Part shown: positions 1 to 6,323 of the stretch, one piece after another | How the letters are laid out: each line of letters starts with the position of its first letter | How positions within the stretch are numbered: the stretch's first letter is position 1 | Assembly: GCA_937927265.1 (NCBI GenBank) | Contig: CALBCO010000061.1 | Coordinates: 1-7,009 of the forward strand | Origin: an uncultured Verrucomicrobiae bacterium | GTDB taxonomy: Bacteria > Verrucomicrobiota > Verrucomicrobiia > Palsa-1439 | Reading direction: 5' to 3' | DNA length: 7,009 nt | Translations under genes and position numbers: made by a program | The notes under the pieces: model-generated | Seen by the model: the letters and a program-made list of their open reading frames with translations, nothing else | Database searches by the model: none | Told to the model about the DNA's origin: nothing

Positions 1-70
1 TCTTTCGCGCTGAGTCCCTCGCGGAACCCGCCTTGGCGTTCACTACGGTTGCTGTCACTGCTTCCGGTCA

Positions 71-105
71 TTTCTTTTCTCTTTGATTTCTCTCTTTCTT
101 TTTCT
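71..105 (+). other. Polypyrimidine tract with mirror symmetry
   Basis: All but two of these 35 bases are C or T. The exception is a central GA at 85-86. The seven bases on each side of the GA are exact mirror images (TCTCTTT and TTTCTCT), and the symmetry continues imperfectly beyond. Such mirror-symmetric tracts can form triplex (H-) DNA under superhelical stress. No function is shown here. On the minus strand the tract is purine-rich and would precede, or encode, the start of the doubtful left-edge frame. Confidence 0.5.
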
Positions 106-127
106 GACTTGTTCATGCCCATGCCGG

Positions 128-178
128 GCACACGAGTGCGGTGCGGCCGCACCGCTTTTGCGGTCGGCACTCGCGTGC
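128..178. repeat. Nested palindromic element
   Basis: The outer arms 128-139 (GCACACGAGTGC) and 167-178 (GCACTCGCGTGC) are complementary at 11 of 12 positions; the A132/C174 pair is the mismatch. Inside is a perfect 18-base palindrome at 138-155, centred on a GCGGCCGC core. It overlaps a second hairpin, ACCGC-TTTT-GCGGT (151-164). The palindrome hairpin and the second hairpin share bases and cannot form together. Neither strand has a T-run after the structure, so it is not a typical intrinsic terminator. It could be a structured RNA element, a protein-binding palindrome or one copy of a dispersed repeat. Confidence 0.6.
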
Positions 179-200
179 GTCTGTTAACTCTCAATGGCTC

Positions 201-243
201 GGAGGCGGGCCGAAGCGCAGACAAGAATGTCTGCACCACCTCC
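201..243. repeat. Stem-loop element, possible dispersed repeat
   Basis: A perfect 7-base stem GCAGACA / TGTCTGC (217-223 and 228-234) closes an AGAA loop. It is extended by an outer stem, GGAGGCGG (201-208) with CCACCTCC (236-243), that pairs at 7 of 8 positions. An asymmetric internal loop separates the two stems. No T-run follows on either strand. From memory, hairpins with this GCAGACA-type core recur between genes in some Verrucomicrobia, but I could not check this. The two-stem architecture itself is directly visible. Confidence 0.55.
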
Positions 244-394
244 CACATCTGACGGGGTGGTCTGGTCCTCATCGTGCAGCCGCGGAGGGGGACGGAAGAG
301 ATTTTCGCTGTCGGAAGGTGGAGGCTGAGGAAACGTTCATTCAACGTGAAACTTTCCGCACTGCGCTCATGATTCCGATGTTGCTCGAATGACT

Positions 395-438
395 GGAACG
401 TTCCGTTTCTTGACCCTCGCCTTTTTCCGAATTTCGAT
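395..438 (+). promoter_or_regulatory. Weak promoter-like pair with operator-like palindrome
   Basis: A perfect palindrome, GGAACGTTCC (395-404), lies just upstream of TTGACC (410-415), which resembles a -35 box. Seventeen bases further on is TTCGAT (433-438), a poor -10 match that keeps the first T and the final AT. A related sequence, GGAAACGTTC, occurs at 329-338. If real, this would drive the oxidoreductase-exonuclease pair, with the palindrome as a repressor or activator site. The promoter match is weak and this is inference only. Confidence 0.2.
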
Positions 439-525
439 CTTGTAACAGGGTACTAATGAGAGCCTATCCTCAATGGGTCAGGTTTTTCGTTGAACCCCGA
501 CTTTGCTGCCGCTACAACTCCCGGC

Positions 526-1509
526 ATGGGACAGTCCATTCGCGTCATTCAGTTCGGCCTTGGTGCTATTGGCCGCGCCACCGCAAAACTCTGTTTGGAA
601 AAATCCAACCTGAAACTTGTCGGGGCCGTGGACCCCCAATACGCCGGCCAAGACCTCGGCGACCTCCTCGGACTCAACCGCAAACTCCGCATCCCGATCG
701 CGGCGCAACTCCCGAATGTGCCGGCTGATGCCGTGTTCCACTGTGCTGGCTCATCTTTTGCCGAGTGCTTCGCGCACTTTGAGTCGTTCGCTAAAGCCGG
801 TTTGCATTGCGTCACCTCCAACGAAGAAGCCCTGTTCCCCGCCTACCGGCACAGAGACTTGGCCGCCAAGCTCAACAAACTGTGCGCCGCCCACCGGGTT
901 GGTTTTCTAGGCACCGGCGTCAATCCCGGCTTTGTCATGGACACGCTGGCGCTCATCACCACTGCTACCTGCCAGAAAGTTGAATCCGTTCACGTCATCC
1001 GTGTTGTGGATGCTGGCACGCGCCGCGAAGCGTTACAGCGCAAAGTCGGCGCTGGTCTTAGCGAAGCCGAATTCCACCGGCTGGCCAAGGAACAGAAAAT
1101 CCGCCACGTCGGCCTGAGTGAGTCCGTGGTGCTTGTCGCCCACGGTCTCGGTTGGGATCTCGACCGCGTGGATGAAACCATCGCCCCGGTCATCGCGCCG
1201 AAGACGATCCATACTCAGTACCTGACCGTCCTAGCCGGTGATTCCGCCGGCGTCCGGCAGATTGCGCGCGGGTTCTGGAAGGGTCGGACACTCATCACAC
1301 TCGATCTGCAGATGTACGTCGGCGCGCCCAACCCGCGTGACGAGATCGTGTTGGAAAGCGTGCCGCCGATGCACGTGGTTGTGCGGGGCGGTACCGCCGG
1401 CGACTTGGCGACACCGGCGATTCTGGTAAACTGCCTTCCGCGCCTGATGGAGGCCCAACCGGGTGTGCAGACCATGGCGAGCATCGCGTTGCCTCGGTTG
1501 ATCCGATGA
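526..1509 (+). CDS. DapB/2,4-diaminopentanoate dehydrogenase-like oxidoreductase
   Basis: A 327-residue NAD(P)-dependent oxidoreductase. The N-terminus is a Rossmann fold with a GLGAIG dinucleotide-binding loop at residues 11-16, followed by the strand ending in AVD (about residue 36). The middle carries a GTGVNPGFVMD segment (about 129-139) and then a VVDAGTRREALQRKVG segment. These are typical of relatives of dihydrodipicolinate reductase that include clostridial 2,4-diaminopentanoate dehydrogenase, which oxidatively deaminates an ornithine-degradation intermediate. The length fits that group and is well above true DapB (about 250-270 residues). The other ornithine-degradation genes are not in this window, so the substrate is unknown. 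I chose ATG 526 because it places the first strand right at the N-terminus, as in the family. A TTG at 490 with an AGG seven bases upstream would add 12 residues without similarity. The stop overlaps the next start (ATGA), which suggests coupled translation. Confidence 0.85.
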   Translation: MGQSIRVIQFGLGAIGRATAKLCLEKSNLKLVGAVDPQYAGQDLGDLLGLNRKLRIPIAAQLPNVPADAVFHCAGSSFAECFAHFESFAKAGLHCVTSNEEALFPAYRHRDLAAKLNKLCAAHRVGFLGTGVNPGFVMDTLALITTATCQKVESVHVIRVVDAGTRREALQRKVGAGLSEAEFHRLAKEQKIRHVGLSESVVLVAHGLGWDLDRVDETIAPVIAPKTIHTQYLTVLAGDSAGVRQIARGFWKGRTLITLDLQMYVGAPNPRDEIVLESVPPMHVVVRGGTAGDLATPAILVNCLPRLMEAQPGVQTMASIALPRLIR

Positions 1510-2039
1510 AGAACATCGTCTATTTCGATCTCGAAACGCAGAAAAGTGCGGCGGAAGTTGGCGGCTGGAACCGCAAACGCGACATGAAGATGTCCGTTGG
1601 CGTTACCTATTCCACCGCCGATGGTCAATACCACATCTACAGCGAGGACAAAGTTCACGACCTTATCAAGCAACTCCTGCGCGCCGATCTCGTTGTCGGA
1701 TTCAACATTATCAACTTCGACTACGAAGTGCTCCACGGGTACTCGCTGCTTGACCTGACGGCGGCGCCCACGCTCGATCTGATGGTGGACTTGGAACAAA
1801 AACTTGGCCACCGGCTATCGCTCGACGCGTTAGCGAAAGCGACGTTAAGTGCGCCGAAGATTGCCGACGGGATGCAGGCGTTGCGCTGGTGGAAGGAAGG
1901 CAAGCTGTTGGAGATTGCAGAGTATTGCTGTTTCGACGTCAAAATCACCAAAGACTTGCACGAATACGGCCGCGCTCATGGCGAAATCGCCTACTTTGAC
2001 AAGTTAGGCCAACGCCGCAACGTCAAGGTGCAGTGGTAG
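1506..2039 (+). CDS. DEDD-family 3'-5' exonuclease-like protein (RNase H fold)
   Basis: A 177-residue protein made of a single exonuclease domain. All acidic residues of the DEDD quartet appear present. Asp8 and Glu10 are in FDLET (Exo I). Asp72 is in GFNIINFDYE (Exo II). Asp144 is preceded four residues earlier by Tyr140 (YCCFD, Exo III), which suggests the DEDDy type. This resembles the YprB/RNase_H_2-like branch, whose members cut nucleic acids with two metal ions or accompany helicases. Here no helicase or polymerase domain is attached. The start overlaps the oxidoreductase stop as ATGA, so the two are probably co-translated, although no functional link is obvious. The last 17 bases overlap the end of the converging ABC transporter gene. 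The fold assignment is firm; the substrate (DNA or RNA) is unknown. Confidence 0.8.
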   Translation: MKNIVYFDLETQKSAAEVGGWNRKRDMKMSVGVTYSTADGQYHIYSEDKVHDLIKQLLRADLVVGFNIINFDYEVLHGYSLLDLTAAPTLDLMVDLEQKLGHRLSLDALAKATLSAPKIADGMQALRWWKEGKLLEIAEYCCFDVKITKDLHEYGRAHGEIAYFDKLGQRRNVKVQW

Positions 2040-3852
2040 TCTCGCTGGTGGCTTCGAGGAATTGGCGGTAGAGGCTGGCGTAGGTGCCGTGGAGCGCGAG
2101 CAGTTGGCTGTGGGTGCCGCGTTCGATGATCTGGCCGTGGTCGAGCACGAGAATCAAATCCGCCTTCCGGATCGTACTGAGCCGGTGGGCCACGATGAAG
2201 CTTGTACGGCCTCGCAATAGCTTCTCCAGCGCGCGCTGGATCCGGGCCTCGGTCAAAGCATCCACGCTGCTCGTGGCTTCGTCGAGGATCAGAATTCGCG
2301 GGTCGGCGAGCATGGCGCGGGCGAAACAGACGAGTTGGCGTTGACCCAACGACAGACTCGCGCCACGTTCGCCCACGTCGGTGCCGAATCCGTTTGGCAA
2401 CGCGGCGATGAGATCAAGGAAATCCAATTGCCGGACCACTTCGATGATCTCAGCATCCGTCGCGTTGGGGCGGCCCCAGCGAATGTTGTCCATGACGGTG
2501 CCACGGAACAAAAAGTTCTGCTGGCCGACCAAGCCCATCAGTTGATGGAGCGAATCAGCGGTGATCTCGTTGAGGTCGCGGCCATCGAGCAACACCTTGC
2601 CGGCTGTCGGGAGGTAGAACTTGGCGATCAGGTTGGCAATGGTTGTCTTGCCGCTGCCGGTATGCCCCACCAGCGCGACGCTGTGGCATGGCTCGACCAC
2701 GAAACTGACCCCGCGCAGAGCCTTTCGGTCCGGTTGGTAGCAGAACTCGACATCGCGGAACTCCACGCGGCCCTGGCAGGCCGCGCGCGTAATGGGCGTG
2801 GCGGTCGGCGGTTCTTCCCAATCAGGTTTGGTGTCCAACAACCGGAACACCCGCTCGGCACCGGCCATGGCGGTCAAGGCTTGGTTGTATTGATTTCCCA
2901 AAGCCGGAATTGGCGACAAGAATAGGTTGGCCAGAAAGAACAGCGGAATCATTTCGCCAAAGGCCATCCGACCATTGAAAACCTGCCAACTGGCGATGAC
3001 GACCAGCACAGCATTGAACAGTTGGCCGTGCATTTCCAGCAACGGGAGAAACACGCCGCTGGCCCGCGCCACGCCGAGGTTATATTTTGAGTGGTCAGCG
3101 ACTAACGCGCGGAAAAATGAGGCATTCACTTCCTGTCGGGCAAAACCTTGCGTGACGCGGATGCCATTCACCGATTCGGTCAGGGTGGAGGTCACCCGGC
3201 TGAAACTTTCCTGCACTTCGCGGTTCGCCTGGCTGAGCCGGCGGCGGAAATGACGGTTCAGCGCCCACAACATCGGTGCCATCGCGAGCATCACCAGAAA
3301 CAGAATCGAGTCGTAGTACAAAATCAACCCGCCCGCCACAATCATTTGGCCACCTTGCACGAGCGAGACAAACAACACGTCCTGCACTCCCGCCCGTACA
3401 GCCTCGGCATCACTGGTCACCCGACTGATGATCCGTCCCAGGCGCATCCGGTTGTAAAAACTCAGCGGCAATCGCATCAACTGACGGAAAATATCTGCTC
3501 GCAAATCCTGCATTACCGATTCGCCCAGCTCCAACGCCAGTCGTTGCCGGAAATGGAAAGTCAGTTGCGTCAACGCGGCCATCACCAGGAAACTAAGCGC
3601 GCCCCAAATCGTACCGGGCAGGTCGTGGTCAGAAATTGGCCCCTTAATGATCGCACCAATCATCCAAGCCAGGACGGGGACTTGCACGGAGCGCAAAAAC
3701 ACCGTGACCAACAACCAGTTGCGTTTCGCTGCATAGGGTCGCGTGTAGGCGAACAGACGACGGATGAGGTTGAACTCCAAAGGCCGTTCCTGGACTTCGT
3801 CCTGCGGTTCACGGTGAAAATGCGTGATTGCGATGGCGCCTTTGCTGATCAT
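2023..3852 (-). CDS. ABC exporter half-transporter, catalytic-site subunit (MdlB-like)
   Basis: A 609-residue fusion of an exporter-type membrane domain and an ATPase domain. Six membrane segments lie roughly at 44-70, 81-100, 157-180, 182-200, 262-290 and 296-318. In the ATPase domain: A-loop Tyr372, Walker A GHTGSGKT (396-403), Q-loop Gln444, signature LSLGQRQ (500-506), Walker B ILILDE with catalytic Glu525, D-loop SSVD (528-531) and H-loop His556. The signature has Leu in place of the first Gly of LSGGQ, while Walker B is intact. This is the pattern of the subunit that provides the working Walker B in heterodimeric exporters. The ATG overlaps the stop of the upstream partner as ATGA, so the two should be made in equal amounts and assemble in the inner membrane. 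The substrate cannot be told from sequence; drugs, lipids or peptides are all possible. Confidence 0.93.
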   Translation of the reverse strand: MISKGAIAITHFHREPQDEVQERPLEFNLIRRLFAYTRPYAAKRNWLLVTVFLRSVQVPVLAWMIGAIIKGPISDHDLPGTIWGALSFLVMAALTQLTFHFRQRLALELGESVMQDLRADIFRQLMRLPLSFYNRMRLGRIISRVTSDAEAVRAGVQDVLFVSLVQGGQMIVAGGLILYYDSILFLVMLAMAPMLWALNRHFRRRLSQANREVQESFSRVTSTLTESVNGIRVTQGFARQEVNASFFRALVADHSKYNLGVARASGVFLPLLEMHGQLFNAVLVVIASWQVFNGRMAFGEMIPLFFLANLFLSPIPALGNQYNQALTAMAGAERVFRLLDTKPDWEEPPTATPITRAACQGRVEFRDVEFCYQPDRKALRGVSFVVEPCHSVALVGHTGSGKTTIANLIAKFYLPTAGKVLLDGRDLNEITADSLHQLMGLVGQQNFLFRGTVMDNIRWGRPNATDAEIIEVVRQLDFLDLIAALPNGFGTDVGERGASLSLGQRQLVCFARAMLADPRILILDEATSSVDALTEARIQRALEKLLRGRTSFIVAHRLSTIRKADLILVLDHGQIIERGTHSQLLALHGTYASLYRQFLEATSETTTAP

Positions 3853-5684
3853 GGACGGGCGGCTCCTTCCGCAAATTGGGCTTCTGCGGTGCGACGGTAA
3901 TGCCCCTCCACAGCCATCAATTGCGCATGGGTACCGCGTTGCACAATCCGCCCCTCGTCCAACACAATGACAAAATCCGCCCGACGCAACGCGCTCAACC
4001 GGTGGGCCACGATGAATGTCGTCCGCCCCCGCATCGCGTTATCCATGGCGGTGAGAATCTCGTGTTCAGTCTGGGCGTCCACAGCGGCAGTCGGATCATC
4101 GAGAATCAGAATGGGTGGGTCGAGCAACACGGCGCGGGCGATTGCCAGCCGTTGGCGTTGGCCGCCTGATAAATTCGCACCGCCCTCGCGCAACACGGTG
4201 TCGTAGCCTTGCGGCAACTGGGTAATGAACTCGTGCGCGGCGGCAATCCGGGCGGCACGCTCCATTTGTTCGCGGCTGGCCTCCGGATGGCCAAACGCAA
4301 TGTTGGCGGCGACCGTGTTGCTGAAAAGAAAACTTTCCTGAAACACCACGCCGATGTTGCGGCGCAGTTCGTCCACAGCGAGTTGCCGGAGATCCAGGCC
4401 GTCCATGAGCACCCGGCCGCAACTGGGATCGTAGAAACGCGGGATCAAACTCAGCAGCGTGCTCTTGCCCGCGCCGGTCGCGCCAAGAATGGCCACGCAT
4501 TGGCCTCGTTCGACGGTAAAATCAATATCTTCAAGCACCACTTCGCCTGGCCGATGCTCGAACCAGACGTGCTCGAACCGGACTTGGCGCCCTGCCGTGG
4601 TCGGCGGCAACGGTTGCGGACGCGGCGGGTCTTGCACTTCGATGGGCGCGTCGAGAATCTCGAACACCCGCCGGGCCCCAGTGAGGCTGACTTGGATGGT
4701 ATTGTTGATGTTGGCGATGTTTTGAACTTGGCCGGAAAATTGTTGGAGCAAGCCGGCAAAGACAACCAGCCCGGTGCCGAGGGGGAGCTGATTGTAGATG
4801 ACGAGGTAGCCACCGTAGAGCAAAAGAATGGTGATGTTGATTTGGGTCAGAAACCCGATGCTCGGCGAGAACGTGCTGACCATCCAGAAGATGCGGTGCT
4901 GCTGGGTGCGGATGGCTTGGTTGGCTTGCTGGAAACTCGCCGTGGTTTCGGGTTCGCGCGCGAAACCTTTGATGACCTGGATGCCTTGAATAAACTCCGC
5001 GAGTTTGCGAATCATCTCGTCCACCAACTCGCGATTGCGTTGGTATTGCGGGCGCACGGTCCGTGCGAACCACGACGCCCCCCACCACAAGATCGGCGTC
5101 GTGGCGAGACAAGCCAGCGTCAATTGCAGATGCAGATGCGCCATGTAGACCAGATAGACGACCAACGATAACGCGAGGATGATGAACTGGATCACCACGC
5201 CATCCACAAAGGCGCGGACTTGTTGAACGTCGCCCGTTACGCGATTGATGATCGAACCGCTTGCATGAGCATCAAAGAACCGAAATGAGAGCCGCTGGAG
5301 TTTGTCATAGACCTGGGCGCGGAGGTCTACGACGATTTGCATCTGGACGAGTTTGACGATGTTGACGGTGTTGACATAGGTGAGCAGCGCGCGCAGCAAC
5401 GCCAGCAGCAAGATCCCGCCGGCGATGACCGCCGCGATGTGCAACGGCGACCAGTCGGCCGGTGGGTGCAAGTAACCGGCCATCGGCCACGGGGGGAGCT
5501 GTGCACCGTCCACAACCTGCGACCGCACATAATCAATCGCCACACCGGTGAGGCTCAACCCGCTCAAGCCAAGCACCAGCAACACCAACTGCACGGCCAG
5601 CACTTTGACGCACCCCCAACGATAACGCCAGCTAAACGCCAGCAATCGGCGCACAAGAGTCCAGTTGGAAACTAGGGATTCCAC
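3849..5684 (-). CDS. ABC exporter half-transporter, degenerate-site subunit (MdlA-like)
   Basis: A 611-residue membrane-plus-ATPase half-transporter and the first gene of the pair. Membrane segments lie roughly at 25-50, 82-108, 163-181, 186-205, 270-295 and 300-318. A longish Pro/Trp-containing external loop (about 52-80) separates the first two. The ATPase domain has Walker A GATGAGKST (401-409), Q-loop Gln449, a canonical LSGGQRQ signature (505-511), Walker B ILILDD and H-loop His561. The second Asp of Walker B (Asp530) replaces the catalytic Glu, as in the degenerate subunit of heterodimeric exporters such as TM287/288. Its intact signature would complete the competent site with the partner's Glu525. 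The start is GTG; no ATG in frame occurs before Met68, which is inside the first external loop. There is no clear ribosome binding site. Both genes together most likely form one export complex of unknown substrate. Confidence 0.93.
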   Translation of the reverse strand: MESLVSNWTLVRRLLAFSWRYRWGCVKVLAVQLVLLVLGLSGLSLTGVAIDYVRSQVVDGAQLPPWPMAGYLHPPADWSPLHIAAVIAGGILLLALLRALLTYVNTVNIVKLVQMQIVVDLRAQVYDKLQRLSFRFFDAHASGSIINRVTGDVQQVRAFVDGVVIQFIILALSLVVYLVYMAHLHLQLTLACLATTPILWWGASWFARTVRPQYQRNRELVDEMIRKLAEFIQGIQVIKGFAREPETTASFQQANQAIRTQQHRIFWMVSTFSPSIGFLTQINITILLLYGGYLVIYNQLPLGTGLVVFAGLLQQFSGQVQNIANINNTIQVSLTGARRVFEILDAPIEVQDPPRPQPLPPTTAGRQVRFEHVWFEHRPGEVVLEDIDFTVERGQCVAILGATGAGKSTLLSLIPRFYDPSCGRVLMDGLDLRQLAVDELRRNIGVVFQESFLFSNTVAANIAFGHPEASREQMERAARIAAAHEFITQLPQGYDTVLREGGANLSGGQRQRLAIARAVLLDPPILILDDPTAAVDAQTEHEILTAMDNAMRGRTTFIVAHRLSALRRADFVIVLDEGRIVQRGTHAQLMAVEGHYRRTAEAQFAEGAARP

Positions 5685-6029
5685 AATCCACGTTGTAGCA
5701 CGTTCTCTTTGTGACGCAACGGGAAAGCCAGCCGCGAATTGGCTCTGGGGACTGCAACAATGGGCGATCCGAAGTTTCTCCAGACGCAGGCGACGACCGA
5801 ATCGCTCCCTCCTTCTGGCATGAGCCTATGCAACGGGACTGTTATTTTACTTGTGTCCACGCCCGTATCTCCTCCCCACCTCATCACACCATCGCCATGG
5901 TCCCCCTCTCGATACCATCCCAGACGCCACTCACGCGGCGTTCTCAAAATGGGGTGATCGCCTGTCTGGCAGCGGAAACCACACCGCTGATCGTGCGGAG
6001 GTGGCGTTGGGGCACTTTGGAGTGGGGGG
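5685..6029. other. Gap between ABC operon and small membrane-protein gene
   Basis: About 345 bases without a gene I can support. It lies upstream of the ABC operon and downstream of the 92-residue protein gene, so it should contain the operon promoter and possibly a terminator. A 6-base stem with an 8-base loop (CAGCGG at 5970-5975, CCGCTG at 5984-5989) sits about 40 bases beyond the end of the 92-residue gene. No T-run directly follows it on the minus strand, so it is a poor terminator candidate. A 91-codon minus frame (5947-5672) runs into the transporter start and resembles nothing I know. Confidence 0.5.
5692..5719 (-). promoter_or_regulatory. Weak promoter candidate for the ABC exporter operon
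   Basis: Read on the minus strand, TTGCGT (5719-5714) is followed after 16 bases by TACAAC (5697-5692). These match the sigma-70 boxes at 3 of 6 and 4 of 6 positions. Transcription would start almost at the GTG start (5684), giving a leaderless or nearly leaderless mRNA. That would fit the missing ribosome binding site. A second candidate -10, TAAAAT (5849-5844), lies in the only AT-rich patch of the gap but has no matching -35 box. Confidence 0.2.
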
Positions 6030-6053
6030 TTATGCTGCCGGGGGCGTGGGGGG
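6009..6053 (+). other. G-tract cluster with quadruplex potential
   Basis: Four runs of four or more G occur on the plus strand: 6009-6012 (4), 6024-6029 (6), 6040-6044 (5) and 6048-6053 (6). Spacers are 11, 10 and 3 bases. The last two runs lie inside the 3' end of the 92-residue gene and on its template strand, where they encode the Pro-rich tail. The second run ends directly at the stop codon. The long loops make a very stable quadruplex uncertain. It could slow polymerase leaving that gene. Confidence 0.4.
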
Positions 6054-6308
6054 CGATGGCGGTTGCTGTTGGCGTTGCCGGCGCAACGTCAGCCCGGCGC
6101 TGCCCGCCATGACGGCACAGTAGATGAATCCCAACCCCAAAAGCACGGCCCCCACTTTATTGAAGCCCTTGGATTGAATTTCCGGGTTGTACCAGCCGTC
6201 GTAGGCAAACCAAATGGTCAGCGCCAGCAAAACCACGGCGGCTGTACCGTGTTTCTTGAAGACTTCTTCCGCGCTGGGACGCGGCCGAGGAATTGTCGAG
6301 GTTTCCAT
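6030..6308 (-). CDS. Small two-helix membrane protein of unknown function
   Basis: A 92-residue protein I do not recognise. A polar N-terminus (1-20) contains a Pro/Arg segment. Two hydrophobic stretches follow, at about 22-38 (aromatic-rich, ending near FAYDGWYNP) and about 51-73. They are separated by a short polar loop. The arrangement suggests a membrane hairpin, with the basic residues after the second helix (LRRQRQ) favouring both ends in the cytoplasm. The C-terminal 14 residues or so are Gln/Pro-rich and come from the G-tract region. The gene starts 15 bases after the stop of the DUF2934 gene on the same strand, so the two are probably co-transcribed. No clear ribosome binding site precedes the ATG. 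The coherent hydrophobic pattern and operon spacing make it a likely real gene; no function can be assigned. Confidence 0.7.
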   Translation of the reverse strand: METSTIPRPRPSAEEVFKKHGTAAVVLLALTIWFAYDGWYNPEIQSKGFNKVGAVLLGLGFIYCAVMAGSAGLTLRRQRQQQPPSPPTPPAA

Positions 6309-6323
6309 AGTGCGCGTGTGAAT

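Larger units (their letters stand above)
1..272 (-). other. Possible partial ORF leaving the left edge (doubtful)
   Basis: On the minus strand, the frame whose codons end at 272, 248, 122, 116 and 71 has no stop from position 452 down to position 1. The upstream stop is TAG at 455-453. Possible ATG starts are at 272, 248, 122, 116 and 71. The most gene-like beginning is at 122/116 (MGMNKSEKERE), which gives a Lys/Glu/Arg-rich stretch followed by Ser/Gly/Arg-rich sequence. I recognise no family. The frame passes through both inverted repeats, and none of the starts has a good ribosome binding site, although the ATG at 71 follows a purine-rich run. It may be chance or the translation of a dispersed repeat. 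A real gene beginning near 71-122 and continuing outside the window cannot be excluded. Confidence 0.18.
1..525. other. Intergenic region with repeats, no convincing gene
   Basis: I recognise no protein in any frame of this stretch. It holds a pyrimidine-rich tract (71-105), two inverted-repeat elements (128-178 and 201-243, listed separately), a 10-base perfect palindrome (395-404) and a weak promoter-like pair upstream of the oxidoreductase gene. Short plus-strand frames at 49-252 and 141-392 overlap each other and run through the inverted repeats, so I do not consider them genes. The minus strand has a frame without stops from 452 to the left edge, described separately. Confidence 0.6.

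Noticed and set aside
49..392. Two overlapping plus-strand short frames
   Set aside because: They run through the palindromic elements, overlap each other in different frames and show no protein-like features.
1215..1811. Minus-strand open frame of 198 codons
   Set aside because: It spans the junction of the oxidoreductase and exonuclease genes on the opposite strand. Both of those show conserved motifs, while this frame shows none.
2335..2925. Plus-strand open frame of 196 codons
   Set aside because: It is antisense to the ATPase domain of the second ABC transporter and has no recognisable motif.
3148..3900. Plus-strand open frame of 250 codons
   Set aside because: It is antisense to the membrane domain of the second ABC transporter and has a His/Gln/Arg-rich composition typical of shadow frames.
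4209..5171. Plus-strand open frame of 320 codons
   Set aside because: It lies wholly antisense to the first ABC transporter gene, whose domains are intact in the other strand. Its translation shows no family features, and long antisense frames are common in GC-rich genes.
5672..5947. Minus-strand frame of 91 codons upstream of the ABC operon
   Set aside because: It overlaps the transporter start, has no ribosome binding site and looks like no known protein. It is more likely leader or intergenic DNA.
5970..5989. Hairpin CAGCGG/CCGCTG as terminator of the small-protein operon
   Set aside because: The stem has only six pairs and an 8-base loop, and no T-run directly follows it on the minus strand.
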